Part shown: positions 25,853 through 34,781 of the stretch, in pieces
Layout of the letters: every line of letters starts with the position of its first letter
Numbering within the stretch: position 1 is the stretch's first letter
NCBI GenBank assembly: GCA_017934045.1
Contig: JAGBKK010000034.1
Location: 1-52,012, forward strand
Length of the DNA stretch: 52,012 bases
Source of the DNA: Neisseriaceae bacterium
Lineage (GTDB): Bacteria > Pseudomonadota > Gammaproteobacteria > Burkholderiales > Neisseriaceae
Direction: 5' to 3'
The notes under the pieces: model-generated
The model's input: the letters and a program-made list of their open reading frames with translations, nothing else
Database searches by the model: none
Told to the model about the DNA's origin: nothing
Position numbers and translations under genes: made by a program

Positions 25853-25891
25853 TTTCAGGCAGCCTGAAAGGTTTAATCGACCGAAACGATA

Positions 25892-25936
25892 AGGAGATTG
25901 CCACGATTTTTTCTAACGAAAAAATCTCACAATGAC
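25892..25936. repeat. Short third copy of the GATTGCCACGATTTT repeat
   Basis: GGAGATTGCCACGATTTTTT, a short loop, then AAAAAATCTCACAATGAC: a hairpin made of the right-hand part of the repeat seen at 23339-23385. Confidence 0.65.
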
Positions 25937-25987
25937 AAGTTTGTTGTTCAGGCAGCCTGAAAAATTAAACAATATCAAGGAAATATA

Positions 25988-26551
25988 ATGACCAAACTGA
26001 TTATTCTTGACCGTGATGGCGTGATTAACAAAGACCGTGATGATTTTGTCAAATCTGCCGAAGAGTGGATACCTTTGCCCAAAAGTGCGGACGCGATTGC
26101 GTTTTTAAATCAGGCAGGATACACCATTGCGGTGGCAAGTAATCAATCGGGCTTGGGGCGGGGTTTGTTTGATATTGCGGCGTTGCACCAAATGCACGCC
26201 AAAATGTATCGCACCGTTAATCAGGCTGGCGGCAACATTGCAGGCGTGTGGTTTTGTCCGCATACGCCTGATGATAACTGCCACTGCCGCAAGCCCAATA
26301 CAGGTATGATTGAAGATATTTTGCAACGCTTTAACGCTGATGCCTGCGATACTTATCTTGTCGGCGACAGCCTACGCGACTTGCAAGCCATTGCCACAAT
26401 GGGCGGCAAACCTGTGTTGGTTTTAACAGGCAAAGGCAAAAAAACTTTGGAACAAGGCAATTTGCCTGAAAATACACAGGTTTTTGACGATTTATGGGAT
26501 TTTGCCCAAGAATTGACCGCAGATGATGAACAAAACAATAGTGTTATATAA
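25988..26551 (+). CDS. gmhB: D-glycero-beta-D-manno-heptose-1,7-bisphosphate 7-phosphatase
   Basis: HAD-superfamily phosphatase making heptose-1-phosphate for the LPS inner core. The 187-residue product shows the HAD nucleophile LDRDGVIN (Asp8 and Asp10), motif II VASNQSG, a zinc-binding loop CPHTPDDNCHCRKP with three Cys and a His, the lysine in that loop, and motif IV VGDSLRDLQA. GmhB is the best match; a histidinol-phosphatase relationship is the alternative. Stands alone with uptake sequences at both ends. Works in the same envelope pathway as kdsB. Confidence 0.93.
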   Translation: MTKLIILDRDGVINKDRDDFVKSAEEWIPLPKSADAIAFLNQAGYTIAVASNQSGLGRGLFDIAALHQMHAKMYRTVNQAGGNIAGVWFCPHTPDDNCHCRKPNTGMIEDILQRFNADACDTYLVGDSLRDLQAIATMGGKPVLVLTGKGKKTLEQGNLPENTQVFDDLWDFAQELTADDEQNNSVI

Positions 26552-26598
26552 TACCGTGCTTTTTCAGGCTGCCTGAAAACTTTTCACAAGGGATAACC

Positions 26599-26901
26599 AT
26601 GAAAAATTATTTGATTTTCAGTTTATTACTATTAACCGCTTGTGTTTCTTTTACAGGCGAATCAGGGGCAGATAGAACTTTAACCAACGATGTAATGAAA
26701 CAAATTAAACTGTTTGAATTGGCAGACAACTGCAAAAGTATTCAATCGGTTCATCGAGAAATTATTGCGTCAGACCCACAAGCCAATGCCCAAAATGAAT
26801 TATGGACAGTCAAAGCATGTGGTAAAGATAACAAATACACCGTTTCTATGCGTACAGACGGCAAAAATGGTGTATTTTTTAATGTCGGTCGTGAAAAATA
26901 A
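26599..26901 (+). CDS. Small lipoprotein of unknown function
   Basis: A 100-residue protein with signal peptide and lipobox LLTAC (Cys15). The mature part is polar, with DNCKSIQSVHREI and the end region ELWTVKACGKDNKYTVSMRTDG (split: ELWTVKACGK, KYTVSMRTDG). The W.V.ACG..Y.V segment resembles small lipoproteins with a NTF2-free, beta-sheet end, but no family is recognised. The ATG is preceded by AAGGGATAACC. Confidence 0.68.
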   Translation: MKNYLIFSLLLLTACVSFTGESGADRTLTNDVMKQIKLFELADNCKSIQSVHREIIASDPQANAQNELWTVKACGKDNKYTVSMRTDGKNGVFFNVGREK

Positions 26902-26929
26902 TACTATTCAGGCTGCCTGAAACGCATAA

Positions 26930-27004
26930 CCCGTCGTAGTTCAACGGATAGAACGCACGCCTCCTAAGCGTGAAATACAGGTTCGATTCCTGTCGGTGGG
27001 ACCA
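26930..27004 (+). tRNA. tRNA-Arg (anticodon CCU)
   Basis: Acceptor CCCGTCG pairs with CGGTGGG, the D arm carries AGTTCAACGGATAGAAC, the anticodon stem CACGC/GCGTG has loop CTCCTAA, and the T arm ACAGG..TTCGATT..CCTGT is followed by encoded CCA. Reads AGG codons. An uptake sequence lies nine bases upstream. Confidence 0.96.
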
Positions 27005-27076
27005 ATTGATCTTAATGCCTTGACGATACTCAATCGACAATAAATACCACATTTATTGACAATCAGTTGCAAAAAT

Positions 27077-27106
27077 TTGACCGCATTTTCTTTCATTGAT
27101 TAAAAT
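27077..27106 (+). promoter_or_regulatory. Candidate promoter of the CsgG-like lipoprotein operon
   Basis: TTGACC (27077-27082), 18-bp spacer, TAAAAT (27101-27106), 36 bp before the first gene's ATG. Confidence 0.42.
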
Positions 27107-27142
27107 CATAGGTTATTTCAAACCAACGGATTGGGGACAACA

Positions 27143-27793
27143 ATGCGTCAAAGTTTTTCTTTATGTTGCTTGGTGCTTTCAGGCAGCCTATTGGTGGGCT
27201 GTGCAACGGAATCATCTCGTGTGGTGGAAAATCCTACGCCGATTAGCGTAAGCAAGTCTTGTTCTGCCAATAAACCTGCGATTTCGATTGGTCGATTTAA
27301 CAATCAATCTTCTTACAACAACGGCATTTTTGCAGGTGGTGAAGACCGTTTGGGCAATCAAGCACAAACTTTGTTGATTGCCGACTTAACGCAAAGCGGC
27401 TGTTTTACGATGTTGGAACGCTCCAATATGAGTGCCATTGCCCAAGAAAGCAAAATCAGCGGTCAGGCACAAAATCTTAAAGGTGCTCAATATGTAATCA
27501 CAGGCGATATAACGGAATTTGGACGCAAAACCACAGGCGACCAACAATTGTTTGGCATTTTGGGTTCAGGCAAAAAACAAACCGCTTATGCCAAAGTGAA
27601 TATCAATGTGGTTGATGTTGCCACTTCGCAAGTGGTTTATACCGCATCAGGAGCTGGCGAATATTCGCTTTCTAACCGCGAAATTGTGGGCTTTGGCGGT
27701 ACTTCGGGTTACGATTCCACACTCAACGGCAAAGTGTTGAGTTTGGCAATTCGTAACGGTGTAAATAACTTAATCAACGGCTGGAAACAATAA
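27143..27793 (+). CDS. CsgG/HfaB-family lipoprotein
   Basis: A 216-residue lipoprotein (lipobox LLVGC, Cys20). The mature region shows the CsgG-type core: ISIGRFNNQSSY, LLIADLTQSGCFTMLERSNM (split here as LLIADLTQSG and LERSNM), GAQYVITGDITEFG, VNVVDVATSQVVYTASG-like NINVVDVATSQVVYTA, and a final AIRNGVNNLINGW. CsgG proteins form outer-membrane lipoprotein channels or TolB-N-like platforms. The ATG at 27143 has GGGGA upstream; the frame opens at a TTG at 27131. First gene of a three-lipoprotein operon (one base before the next ATG). A partial uptake sequence encodes the SGSL of the signal peptide. Confidence 0.88.
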   Translation: MRQSFSLCCLVLSGSLLVGCATESSRVVENPTPISVSKSCSANKPAISIGRFNNQSSYNNGIFAGGEDRLGNQAQTLLIADLTQSGCFTMLERSNMSAIAQESKISGQAQNLKGAQYVITGDITEFGRKTTGDQQLFGILGSGKKQTAYAKVNINVVDVATSQVVYTASGAGEYSLSNREIVGFGGTSGYDSTLNGKVLSLAIRNGVNNLINGWKQ

Positions 27794-27794
27794 A

Positions 27795-28157
27795 ATGAAA
27801 AATATTTTTTTAGGCTTAACCGTAACCTTATTGATGACCGCATGTGCGTCATCATCGTCCAATAAACCGCTATATTATTGGGACAGTGCTTATGATAAAT
27901 CGGTTTATAACCGCTTAAATAAAGACGGCGATGTGGATAAAGAAATTCAAAATATGGAAAAAATGGCTCAAAAAGCCTACGAAAAACAACAAAAAGTGCC
28001 ACCTGGCTTTCACGCTCATTTAGGTTTGCTGTATCACCATGTCGGCAATATGCCAAAAATGCAAGAAAACTTCCAAAAAGAAGCCGAATTGTATGAAGAA
28101 TCGCGTACCTATATGGAATTTTTGTTGAAAAGCAAAACACAAGGAGGTAAAAAATGA
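27795..28157 (+). CDS. DUF4810-family lipoprotein
   Basis: A 120-residue lipoprotein with lipobox LMTACAS (Cys17). The mature part begins with YYWDSAYDKSVYNRL, followed by a helical TPR-like segment (KVPPGFHAHLGLLYHHVGN) and a YMEFLL end, the pattern of DUF4810. It lies between the CsgG-like and GNA1162-like genes and overlaps the latter by ATGA, so the three are translated together. Probably one component of the same envelope complex; function unproven. Confidence 0.85.
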   Translation: MKNIFLGLTVTLLMTACASSSSNKPLYYWDSAYDKSVYNRLNKDGDVDKEIQNMEKMAQKAYEKQQKVPPGFHAHLGLLYHHVGNMPKMQENFQKEAELYEESRTYMEFLLKSKTQGGKK

Positions 28158-28813
28158 ATAAAATCAAATCATTAGCAATATGCGTGTGTTTGGCAGTGGG
28201 TTTATCAGCGTGTGCCAGCAAAAAAGAACCTTATGATTACGCGGCGTATCAACAACACAAGCCTAAATCTATTTTGGTGGTTATGCCTGCCAATGACAGT
28301 TTAGAAAACAAAGCCCCAGCAGCGGTTTTATCGCATACCACCAAGCCGTTAAGCGAAGCAGGCTATTATGTTTTCCCTGTGGCAGTGGTGCAAGAAACCT
28401 TTATGCAAAACGGCGTGTATGACGGCGAACAAATTAAAGATATTTCTTTACCTAAATTGAAAGAAATCTTTAATCCTGATGCAGTGTTGTATTTGAATGT
28501 GGAAAAATACGGCACAAAATATCAAGTGATTGACAGCAAAAGCACGGTAACCGTAAGCGGTAAATTGGTTGATGTTGCTTCTGGACAACAACTGTGGAGC
28601 GGCAGTAAAACAGTAACGCATAGTGGCACTGATAATAAAGGTAGCTTGCTGGGTGCATTGATTACGCAAATTGCTAATACGGCGATGGATACCAGTCGCA
28701 AACTTACAGAGCCGACTATGCAACAACTGTTAGCCACCGATTGCGATGGCTGTATTCTGCACGGCAAATATTCACCCAAAAACGGTCAGGATAAACAGTT
28801 GCAAGGTAAATAA
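28154..28813 (+). CDS. GNA1162-like putative lipoprotein (DUF799)
   Basis: A 219-residue lipoprotein (LSACAS, Cys20). DUF799 features: KPKSILVVMPANDS, AGYYVFPVAVVQETFMQNG, IFNPDAVLYLNVEKYG, VSGKLVDVASGQQLWSG and a C-terminal CDGC. Meningococcal GNA1162 is encoded in the same order after CsgG-like and DUF4810-like genes. Its known fold is similar to the TolB N-terminal/CsgG type, so all three are likely partners in the periplasm or outer membrane. Has AGGAGG ribosome site within the end of the preceding gene. Confidence 0.88.
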   Translation: MNKIKSLAICVCLAVGLSACASKKEPYDYAAYQQHKPKSILVVMPANDSLENKAPAAVLSHTTKPLSEAGYYVFPVAVVQETFMQNGVYDGEQIKDISLPKLKEIFNPDAVLYLNVEKYGTKYQVIDSKSTVTVSGKLVDVASGQQLWSGSKTVTHSGTDNKGSLLGALITQIANTAMDTSRKLTEPTMQQLLATDCDGCILHGKYSPKNGQDKQLQGK

Positions 28814-28847
28814 ACTGTTTATCTTGCCTGAAAGGTGGAATGAAACA

Positions 28848-28880
28848 AAAATCCCACAATTAAACGGTAGGATTTTGTTT
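28848..28880 (+). terminator. Terminator of the lipoprotein operon
   Basis: AAAATCCCAC / GTAGGATTTT stem (one G-U pair), T-rich tail, then a truncated uptake sequence at 28881 that runs into the Correia-like element. Confidence 0.75.
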
Positions 28881-28893
28881 TTCAGGCTGCCTA

Positions 28894-28993
28894 TATAGTC
28901 AAACAAATTCAAAAGCGAAACAGATTTGTGTCATTAACCATTTATATTACCGAAGATAATTTGCCGTTTCACTTTTAAATTTGATTGACTATA
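28894..28993. mobile_element. Correia-like element (copy 5), divergent core
   Basis: 100 bp with termini TATAGTCAAACAAATTC and complement TTTGATTGACTATA. The inner repeat AAAAGCGAAAC pairs with the far side, but the usual GACAGTATAAATAATACGGC core is replaced by unrelated AT-rich sequence. Belongs to the TATAGTCAAACAA-end subfamily. Confidence 0.7.
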
Positions 28994-29088
28994 ACGCATA
29001 AAACTATCAATATAACCAAATCATCTTGTTTTAGCCTGCCTGAAAGCGGACAATCAGCACTGAAACAATATTGAAAAGGGAAAAAACA

Positions 29089-30321
29089 ATGTGTTCATCA
29101 AAAACAAAACAAAACCATTTTAAAACCGCCGTCATTTGGTTTGCGGCGATGGGTTTGGGGGCTGTGTTGGGGCATTTGTCGATTGGTTTTATCAACGAAT
29201 TATGCCAATTTATTGCTACCGCTTTTACGCGACTGTTTCAATTTCTTGCCATTCCTGTGATTTCTTTGGCGGTGATTGCTACGCTGTCGCAGTTGGGAGC
29301 AAAGGTGGAAAGTCGCCGTATTTTCTCACGGACGCTGTTTTACACGCTTACCACCACAATGGCAGCCGCTTTGGTGGCGTTGGCGTTTTTTGTGCTGATT
29401 CAGCCTGCCAATGTGCCTGTTGCCGCTGGCACAACGCTGCCTGAAAAAGTGGGGCAGTTGTCGTATTACGAACATTTTTTGTCGGTAATTCCGAATAATT
29501 TATTGCAACCGTTTTTTGCGGGCAATGTGTTGTCGGTGTTGCTTGTTTCCGCCGCCGTGGGTTTGGGCTTGGCGTTTATGCCTGAAAGCGACAACCGTCA
29601 AACCGTCATCAAAGGCGTGTTGGGCTTGCAAGAACTGCTTTTCACCTTAATTCGTGCCTTGCTGTGGATTTTACCGCTTGGCATTGTGGCTTTCACTGCC
29701 CAGTTGGTCGCCGAAATCGAAGCAGGCGTAATTGTGGGGGCGTTGGGACAATATACTTTGGTTGTGATTGGCGGCAATTTGGTGCAGTTTTTTATTGTTA
29801 TCCCATTGTTTTTATTGATAAGAAAACTTAATCCGCTGAAAGTTTTTCAGGCAATGTCGCCTGCATTGGCGATGGCGTTTTTCTCCAAAAGTTCCGCCGC
29901 CACACTGCCTGTAACGCTTGCGTCAGCCGAAAATAATTTGCATATTGATAAACGAGTGAGCCGCTTTACCCTGCCAATTTGCACGACAATCAATATGAAC
30001 GGTTGTGCGGCGTTTATTTTGGTTACTTCCTTGTTTTTAATGCAAAATGCAGGCATTGAATTGTCGTTCGGCACAATGATTGTGTGGTTGTTGGTGTCAA
30101 TTTTAGCCGCAGTCGGCAACGCTGGCGTGCCGATGGGTTGTTACTTTTTAACCATTTCCCTCATGTCATCAATCAATGTTCCTGTGGATTTAATGGGTAT
30201 GATTTTGCCGATTTACGCCATTATCGATATGATTGAAACAGGCGTGAATGTATGGTCAGATTCGTCCGTTGCGGCGATGACGGATAAGGATTTGCAAGGC
30301 AAGTTGGATACAGTGGCGTAA
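29089..30321 (+). CDS. Dicarboxylate/amino acid:cation symporter (DAACS family)
   Basis: A 410-residue secondary transporter with about eight membrane helices and two hairpins. Family motifs: the serine-rich re-entrant loop FFSKSSAATLPVTL, TINMNGCA (cation/substrate site, normally NMDGT), and the second hairpin GNAGVPMG, followed by DMIETGVNVWSDS. It imports glutamate, aspartate or C4-dicarboxylates with H+ or Na+; the exact substrate cannot be read off, and Gly-Cys in NMNGCA departs from the common NMDGTA. Start at ATG 29089 with AAAGGGAA before it; TTG at 29071 also in frame. Terminator shared with glnA downstream. Confidence 0.88.
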   Translation: MCSSKTKQNHFKTAVIWFAAMGLGAVLGHLSIGFINELCQFIATAFTRLFQFLAIPVISLAVIATLSQLGAKVESRRIFSRTLFYTLTTTMAAALVALAFFVLIQPANVPVAAGTTLPEKVGQLSYYEHFLSVIPNNLLQPFFAGNVLSVLLVSAAVGLGLAFMPESDNRQTVIKGVLGLQELLFTLIRALLWILPLGIVAFTAQLVAEIEAGVIVGALGQYTLVVIGGNLVQFFIVIPLFLLIRKLNPLKVFQAMSPALAMAFFSKSSAATLPVTLASAENNLHIDKRVSRFTLPICTTINMNGCAAFILVTSLFLMQNAGIELSFGTMIVWLLVSILAAVGNAGVPMGCYFLTISLMSSINVPVDLMGMILPIYAIIDMIETGVNVWSDSSVAAMTDKDLQGKLDTVA

Positions 30322-30344
30322 GTTTCAGGCAGCCTGAAACGGAT

Positions 30345-30378
30345 TAAAAAATCCCACTATTGGCAAGTGGGATTTTGT
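30345..30378. terminator. Bidirectional terminator between the DAACS gene and glnA
   Basis: AAAATCCCACT / AGTGGGATTTT stem, T-rich on both sides, flanked by uptake sequences at 30324 and 30382. Serves two convergent genes. Confidence 0.85.
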
Positions 30379-30400
30379 TTTTTCAGGCTGCCTGAAAGAT

Positions 30401-31819
30401 TTACAAACTGTAATACATCTCAAATTCCAAAGGATGTGGTGCCATTTGCATGCGGCGGACATCTTCTTCTTTGAGGGCAATATAAGAGGCAATCCAGTCC
30501 TTGCTAAACACGCCGCCACGCAGTAGAAATTCGTGGTCGGCTTTGAGTGCGTTTAACGCTTCTTCCAAAGACGCACACACGGTTGGGACTAATGCGTCTT
30601 CTTCGGGTGGTAAATCATACAGATTTTTATCCGCAGGGTCGCCTGGGTGAATTTTGTTCTGCACGCCGTCTAAACCTGCCATAAGCAAGGCGGCAAAGGC
30701 TAAATAAGGGTTTGCCGTAGGGTCTGGAAAGCGAGCTTCAATGCGGCGAGCTTTGCTCGACATCACATGTGGAATACGAATGGACGCAGAACGATTGCGT
30801 GCGGAATACGCCAATTTCACAGGAGCTTCAAAATGCGGCACCAAGCGTTTGTAAGAGTTGGTTGAAGGGTTGGTAATGGCGTTCAAAGCTTTGGCGTGCT
30901 TGATAATACCGCCGATATAATACAAGGCAAAATCCGACAAACCAGCGTAGCCATCACCTGCAAACAGGTTCTGCCCATTTTTCCATACCGATTGATGAAT
31001 GTGCATACCAGAGCCATTATCGCCCATCACAGGTTTGGGCATAAAAGTGGCGGTTTTGCCATAATTATGAGCAACATTATGAATAATGTATTTCATATCT
31101 TGCGTCTGATCCGCACGGCGAACCAGCGTGTCAAACTTGGTGCCGATTTCCATTTGCCCCGCATTGCCCACTTCGTGATGATGCACTTCGACAGGAATAC
31201 CGATTTCTTCTAATAAAAGAACCATTTGCGAACGCATATCTTGCGTGGCATCGACTGGCGGCACAGGGAAATAACCGCCTTTAACGGTGTTGCGGTGTCC
31301 TGTGTTTTGTTCGTCATACGATTTGCCAGACGACCACGCTGCTTCTTCCGAATGAATTTGAAAACGGCAACCTGACATTTGGGTTTCAAATTCAATGCCG
31401 TCAAACACGAAAAATTCAGGTTCAGGACCAAAGAAAGCGGTGTCGCCCAAACCTGATGATTTCAAATAGTTTTCTGCACGGCGTGCAATCGAACGCGGAT
31501 CGCGGTCATAGCCTTGACCGTGTGCAGGGTCAATCACATCGCAGGTTAAAACCAAAGTCGGCTCATCAAAAAATGGGTCAATAAACGCCGTTTTTGGGTC
31601 GGCAATCAGCACCATATCAGACGCTTGAATGCCTTTCCAGCCAACAAAAGACGAGCCGTCAAACGCTTGCCCATTTTCAAACCACTCTTCACCGTCTTCC
31701 ACCACAATGCGTGCAGGAATGGTTACATGATGTTGCTTGCCTTTGGTATCTGTAAAACGCAAATCAACAAACTTAATCTCTTGATTTTCAAGAATTTCTA
31801 AAACTTTTTGTACCGACAT
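30401..31819 (-). CDS. glnA: Glutamine synthetase type I
   Basis: Makes glutamine from glutamate, ammonia and ATP, the main ammonium assimilation enzyme. 472 residues, a typical GSI-beta length. Visible: [23 protein letters not shown], the metal site [23 protein letters not shown], the Glu loop [34 protein letters not shown] (here RIEARFPDP) and the adenylylation region NLYDLPPEE whose Tyr would be modified by GlnE. The start [10 protein letters not shown] at 31819 has GGAGA upstream. Confidence 0.97.
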   Translation of the reverse strand: MSVQKVLEILENQEIKFVDLRFTDTKGKQHHVTIPARIVVEDGEEWFENGQAFDGSSFVGWKGIQASDMVLIADPKTAFIDPFFDEPTLVLTCDVIDPAHGQGYDRDPRSIARRAENYLKSSGLGDTAFFGPEPEFFVFDGIEFETQMSGCRFQIHSEEAAWSSGKSYDEQNTGHRNTVKGGYFPVPPVDATQDMRSQMVLLLEEIGIPVEVHHHEVGNAGQMEIGTKFDTLVRRADQTQDMKYIIHNVAHNYGKTATFMPKPVMGDNGSGMHIHQSVWKNGQNLFAGDGYAGLSDFALYYIGGIIKHAKALNAITNPSTNSYKRLVPHFEAPVKLAYSARNRSASIRIPHVMSSKARRIEARFPDPTANPYLAFAALLMAGLDGVQNKIHPGDPADKNLYDLPPEEDALVPTVCASLEEALNALKADHEFLLRGGVFSKDWIASYIALKEEDVRRMQMAPHPLEFEMYYSL

Positions 31820-32001
31820 TAGGATAATCTCCATAAGAATGGGCTATTTTACGCTATTTACAGCATTTCGTATGCTTTATCGTCAATAAAAACGGTGTTT
31901 TGCGTGTAAAAAAGATAGAAAATCAACAAAACAGGATATTTTCAGCGATTTTATATCAAAGATTGCGTTTATTAGCGTATTTTCAGGCTGCCTGAAAGGC
32001 T

Positions 32002-32511
32002 TTATTTATGTGTCCGACCAAAATCCTGCACAATTTTGTCATACACAGGCTGTGGCACATAGCGAATTAGCACTTCCTGCCAATTTTCAGGGCCAATCAA
32101 GCCTTTAATCATGGTGGAAGACACTTCGGCAAATTCGCGTGGCGGCATTAAAAATACCGTGCTGATTTCAGGCTGCATATCGGCGTTAATGTGCCGCATT
32201 GAGCGTTCAAATTCATAATCCAGCACCGAACGAATGCCACGCACAATATAGGCTGCCTGAATGGACGCAGCGTATTCCACCAAAAAACGGTTTTTCATTG
32301 CCGCAATTTTGACATTGGGAAAATCTTGACAGGCAGCCTGTAACATTGCCACGCGTTCGTCAAATGAATAAGTACAATGCTTGGCTGGATTTTCGCCCAC
32401 CGCCACAACCAATTCATCGAACAACGCTTGTGCGGTGCGAATCATCCACAAATGCCCATTGGTGGGCGGATCAAAACTGCCTGCATACACGGCACGGCGA
32501 ATGTTTTTCAT
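32002..32511 (-). CDS. coaD: Phosphopantetheine adenylyltransferase
   Basis: Forms dephospho-CoA from 4'-phosphopantetheine and ATP. 169 residues. Motifs: [18 protein letters not shown] (T/HxGH nucleotidyltransferase signature), [33 protein letters not shown] and [10 protein letters not shown]. The start has AAAGGTG eight bases upstream. Partial uptake sequences encode QAA segments. Separate from glnA by about 180 bp containing an uptake sequence. Confidence 0.96.
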   Translation of the reverse strand: MKNIRRAVYAGSFDPPTNGHLWMIRTAQALFDELVVAVGENPAKHCTYSFDERVAMLQAACQDFPNVKIAAMKNRFLVEYAASIQAAYIVRGIRSVLDYEFERSMRHINADMQPEISTVFLMPPREFAEVSSTMIKGLIGPENWQEVLIRYVPQPVYDKIVQDFGRTHK

Positions 32512-32627
32512 TATGCAACACCTTTATCAGCAATAAAATTGGCAAGTATATCAGGAAGATGAAAAAAAATCTGCAAAATATACTTGCCAAGCGTGCGAAT
32601 TTATGGTTTAATGGTGGTCTTTCAAGT

Positions 32628-32703
32628 GGGTGATTAGCTCAGTTGGTAGAGCGTCTGCCTTACAAGCAGAATGTCGGCGGTTCGACTCCGTCATCACCCA
32701 CCA
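32628..32703 (+). tRNA. tRNA-Val (anticodon UAC)
   Basis: Acceptor GGGTGAT/ATCACCC, D arm TAGCTCAGTTGGTAGAGC, anticodon loop CTTACAA, T arm CGGCGGTTCGACTCCGTC, encoded CCA. Six bases before tRNA-Asp, so probably one transcript. Confidence 0.97.
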
Positions 32704-32709
32704 ACCCTT

Positions 32710-32786
32710 GCGGTGGTAGCTCAGTTGGTTAGAGTACAGGCCTGTCACGCCTGGGGTCGCGGGTTCGAGCCCCGTCCGCCGCGCCA
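32710..32786 (+). tRNA. tRNA-Asp (anticodon GUC)
   Basis: Acceptor GCGGTGG/CCGCCGC, D arm TAGCTCAGTTGGTTAGAGTA, anticodon loop CTGTCAC within GGCCTGTCACGCC, T arm GCGGGTTCGAGCCCCGT, encoded CCA. Confidence 0.97.
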
Positions 32787-32902
32787 TTCAGTAATATTTG
32801 CCTTGTGGTAAATTTTTTTTTGCCTATTGAATTGGCTTTCAGGCTACCTGAAACGCCTTTATCCGTGTATCATCTTGTTTTTATATTTTATCTGATAACA
32901 AA

Positions 32903-33322
32903 ATGCGATTATTTTTCCTAACCATTGCCCAATATCTGCGTGCGGTGGCGATTTTGTGTTTGTTTGTGGTGGCTGGCAATTATGTGAACCGTTTAGGCGT
33001 GCCATTGCCTGCACCGATTGTGGGTATGTTGTTATTATTTTTTTCTTTAATTATCAAAATAATACCTGAATACTGGGTCGCTCCACTTTGTACACTTTTA
33101 GGGCGATATATGGCGTTGCTGTTTGTGCCTATCAGCGTGGGTTTAATGGTGAATTATCCAGCGGTGGAAAAAGCCCTGTTGCCTTTGCTGGTGGCGTGTA
33201 GCGTCAGTTTTGTTGGCGTTTTATTGTTTGTTGGCGGTGCGATTGAATGGCAAGAACGACACGCCAAAATGCGTCCGATGAAAAAGAAAAACGCTTTCAA
33301 AAAGGAGCGTAAAAATGTTTGA
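32903..33322 (+). CDS. CidA/LrgA-family holin-like protein
   Basis: A 139-residue membrane protein with four predicted helices. LrgA/CidA signatures: PLPAPIVGMLLLF and GRYMALLFVPISVGLM. These holin-like proteins work with LrgB in control of murein hydrolases or in pyruvate/metabolite transport. A basic tail (KMRPMKKKNAFKKERK) ends the protein. The stop overlaps the lrgB-like start by eight bases. Upstream is a variant uptake sequence with TA in place of TG (32838). Confidence 0.9.
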   Translation: MRLFFLTIAQYLRAVAILCLFVVAGNYVNRLGVPLPAPIVGMLLLFFSLIIKIIPEYWVAPLCTLLGRYMALLFVPISVGLMVNYPAVEKALLPLLVACSVSFVGVLLFVGGAIEWQERHAKMRPMKKKNAFKKERKNV

Positions 33323-34001
33323 CGCATTGTGGGCAGTGCCTTTAACCATCATTACCTTTTTGGCGATGAGAAAATTATCGCTCAAATTAAAATACCCCAT
33401 TTTTAACCCTTTATTGCTATCCATTATATTGATTATCTCATTGTTATTATTATTAAAAATACCATACGAACGCTATTTTTCAGGCAGCCACATTATTCAT
33501 CAAACCTTGCAAATCGGCGTGGTGTCATTAGCGTTTCCCTTATACAAACAACTGCCTGATATTATCCGCCGTTGGAAAGTGTTGTTAAGCGTTTGTTTTT
33601 TAAGCAGTTTAATTGCTATGATAAGTGGCGTTGGTTTAGTATGGGTGTTGGGAGGCGACAATATCATCGCTGCGTCTGTTCTGCCGAAATCTGTTACCAC
33701 GCCAATTGCTTTGGTGGTTGCCAAAGAAACAGGCGGCATTGAAGCCATTGCCGCCGCCTGCGTTTTGTTTGTCGGCTTGTTGGGTGCCATTTTTGGACAT
33801 ATCTTATTGAATTTATTTCATATTAAAAGCCGTGCCGCACGCGGTTTGGCAATGGGGGCAACCGCCCATGTGATTGGCACCAGCCGTTGTAACGAAGTCG
33901 ATGAAGAAGAAGGTGCGTTCTCGTCTTTGGCATTGGTTTTGTGTGGCGTTTTTACCGCACTCACCGCCCCGTTCGTGTTTGCTTTATTATTGAAACTATG
34001 A
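33315..34001 (+). CDS. LrgB-family protein
   Basis: A 228-residue membrane protein, six or more helices. LrgB motifs: LPKSVTTPIA, ETGGIEAIAAACVLFVGLLGA (split: GGIEAIAAAC, FVGLLGA), and the end AARGLAMGATAHVIGTSR followed by GAFSSLAL. Translationally coupled to the LrgA-like gene. A partial uptake sequence encodes FSGSH. Predicted partner in an LrgAB/CidAB-type antiholin or transporter pair. Confidence 0.93.
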   Translation: MFDALWAVPLTIITFLAMRKLSLKLKYPIFNPLLLSIILIISLLLLLKIPYERYFSGSHIIHQTLQIGVVSLAFPLYKQLPDIIRRWKVLLSVCFLSSLIAMISGVGLVWVLGGDNIIAASVLPKSVTTPIALVVAKETGGIEAIAAACVLFVGLLGAIFGHILLNLFHIKSRAARGLAMGATAHVIGTSRCNEVDEEEGAFSSLALVLCGVFTALTAPFVFALLLKL

Positions 34002-34041
34002 ATAGCGTATAATGCCAAGTTTTTAACACAACCCCACGATT

Positions 34042-34734
34042 ATGTTAGATATACCATTGCTGTTTTCATCGCTTATGTTGGGCTTTTTGGGTGGCGTACA
34101 TTGTGTCGGTATGTGTGGCGGATTGTGTGCGGCGTTTTCTTTACAATTACCGCCCAACATTTCTCGCCATAAATTGATTTTATTGATGAATTTAGGACGC
34201 ATTGGCAGTTATGTGATGATTGGTGCGTTGTTTGGCTTGTTTGGACAATTAGGCACAAGCACCGTTGTCGGTAATGAAATTCGTTCCGTCTTGTTTGTGA
34301 TTGCCCAAGTTTTGCTGATATTTGCAGGTTTATATTTATCAGGTTTATTTGCAGGTTTTGCCAAAATTGAAAAAGTGGGCGTGCCGATTTGGCGAAAATT
34401 ACAACCCATTATGCACAAATTTCTGCCCATTCAAAATGTTTCAGGCAGCCTAATTGTTGGTGCATTGTGGGGTTGGATTCCCTGTGGCTTGGTGTATAGC
34501 GTTTCTGCCAACGCCTTGGCATCAGGACATATCATCACAGGTGCGTTGATTATGTTGGCGTTTGGCATAGGTACTTTACCCAATTTATTAGCCGTGGGTT
34601 TATTTGCCGCACAAATCAAAAACTTTTTTCAACATAAAGCAGTGCGTTTAACGGCAGGTTTAATCATTGTTTTATGGGCAGTTTATCGATTAGCACAATT
34701 TTTTGGATTATTTCATATTGTTCAGGCAGCCTGA
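34042..34734 (+). CDS. TauE/SafE- or UreH-like membrane protein
   Basis: A 230-residue protein with six predicted membrane helices. It has the conserved pair of motifs LGGVHCVGMCGG (two cysteines in the first helix) and GALWGWIPCGLVYS (Cys-Pro in the fourth), typical of the DsbD_2/UreH-like family found near cytochrome oxidase or metal-handling genes. The cysteine placement suggests a thiol/electron or copper transfer role, which is inference. The last four residues (VQAA) and stop are written by an uptake sequence. Confidence 0.82.
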   Translation: MLDIPLLFSSLMLGFLGGVHCVGMCGGLCAAFSLQLPPNISRHKLILLMNLGRIGSYVMIGALFGLFGQLGTSTVVGNEIRSVLFVIAQVLLIFAGLYLSGLFAGFAKIEKVGVPIWRKLQPIMHKFLPIQNVSGSLIVGALWGWIPCGLVYSVSANALASGHIITGALIMLAFGIGTLPNLLAVGLFAAQIKNFFQHKAVRLTAGLIIVLWAVYRLAQFFGLFHIVQAA

Positions 34735-34781
34735 AATAGTATATAATTGAGAATTATTTTTATTTAATAAAAAGGTGATAT

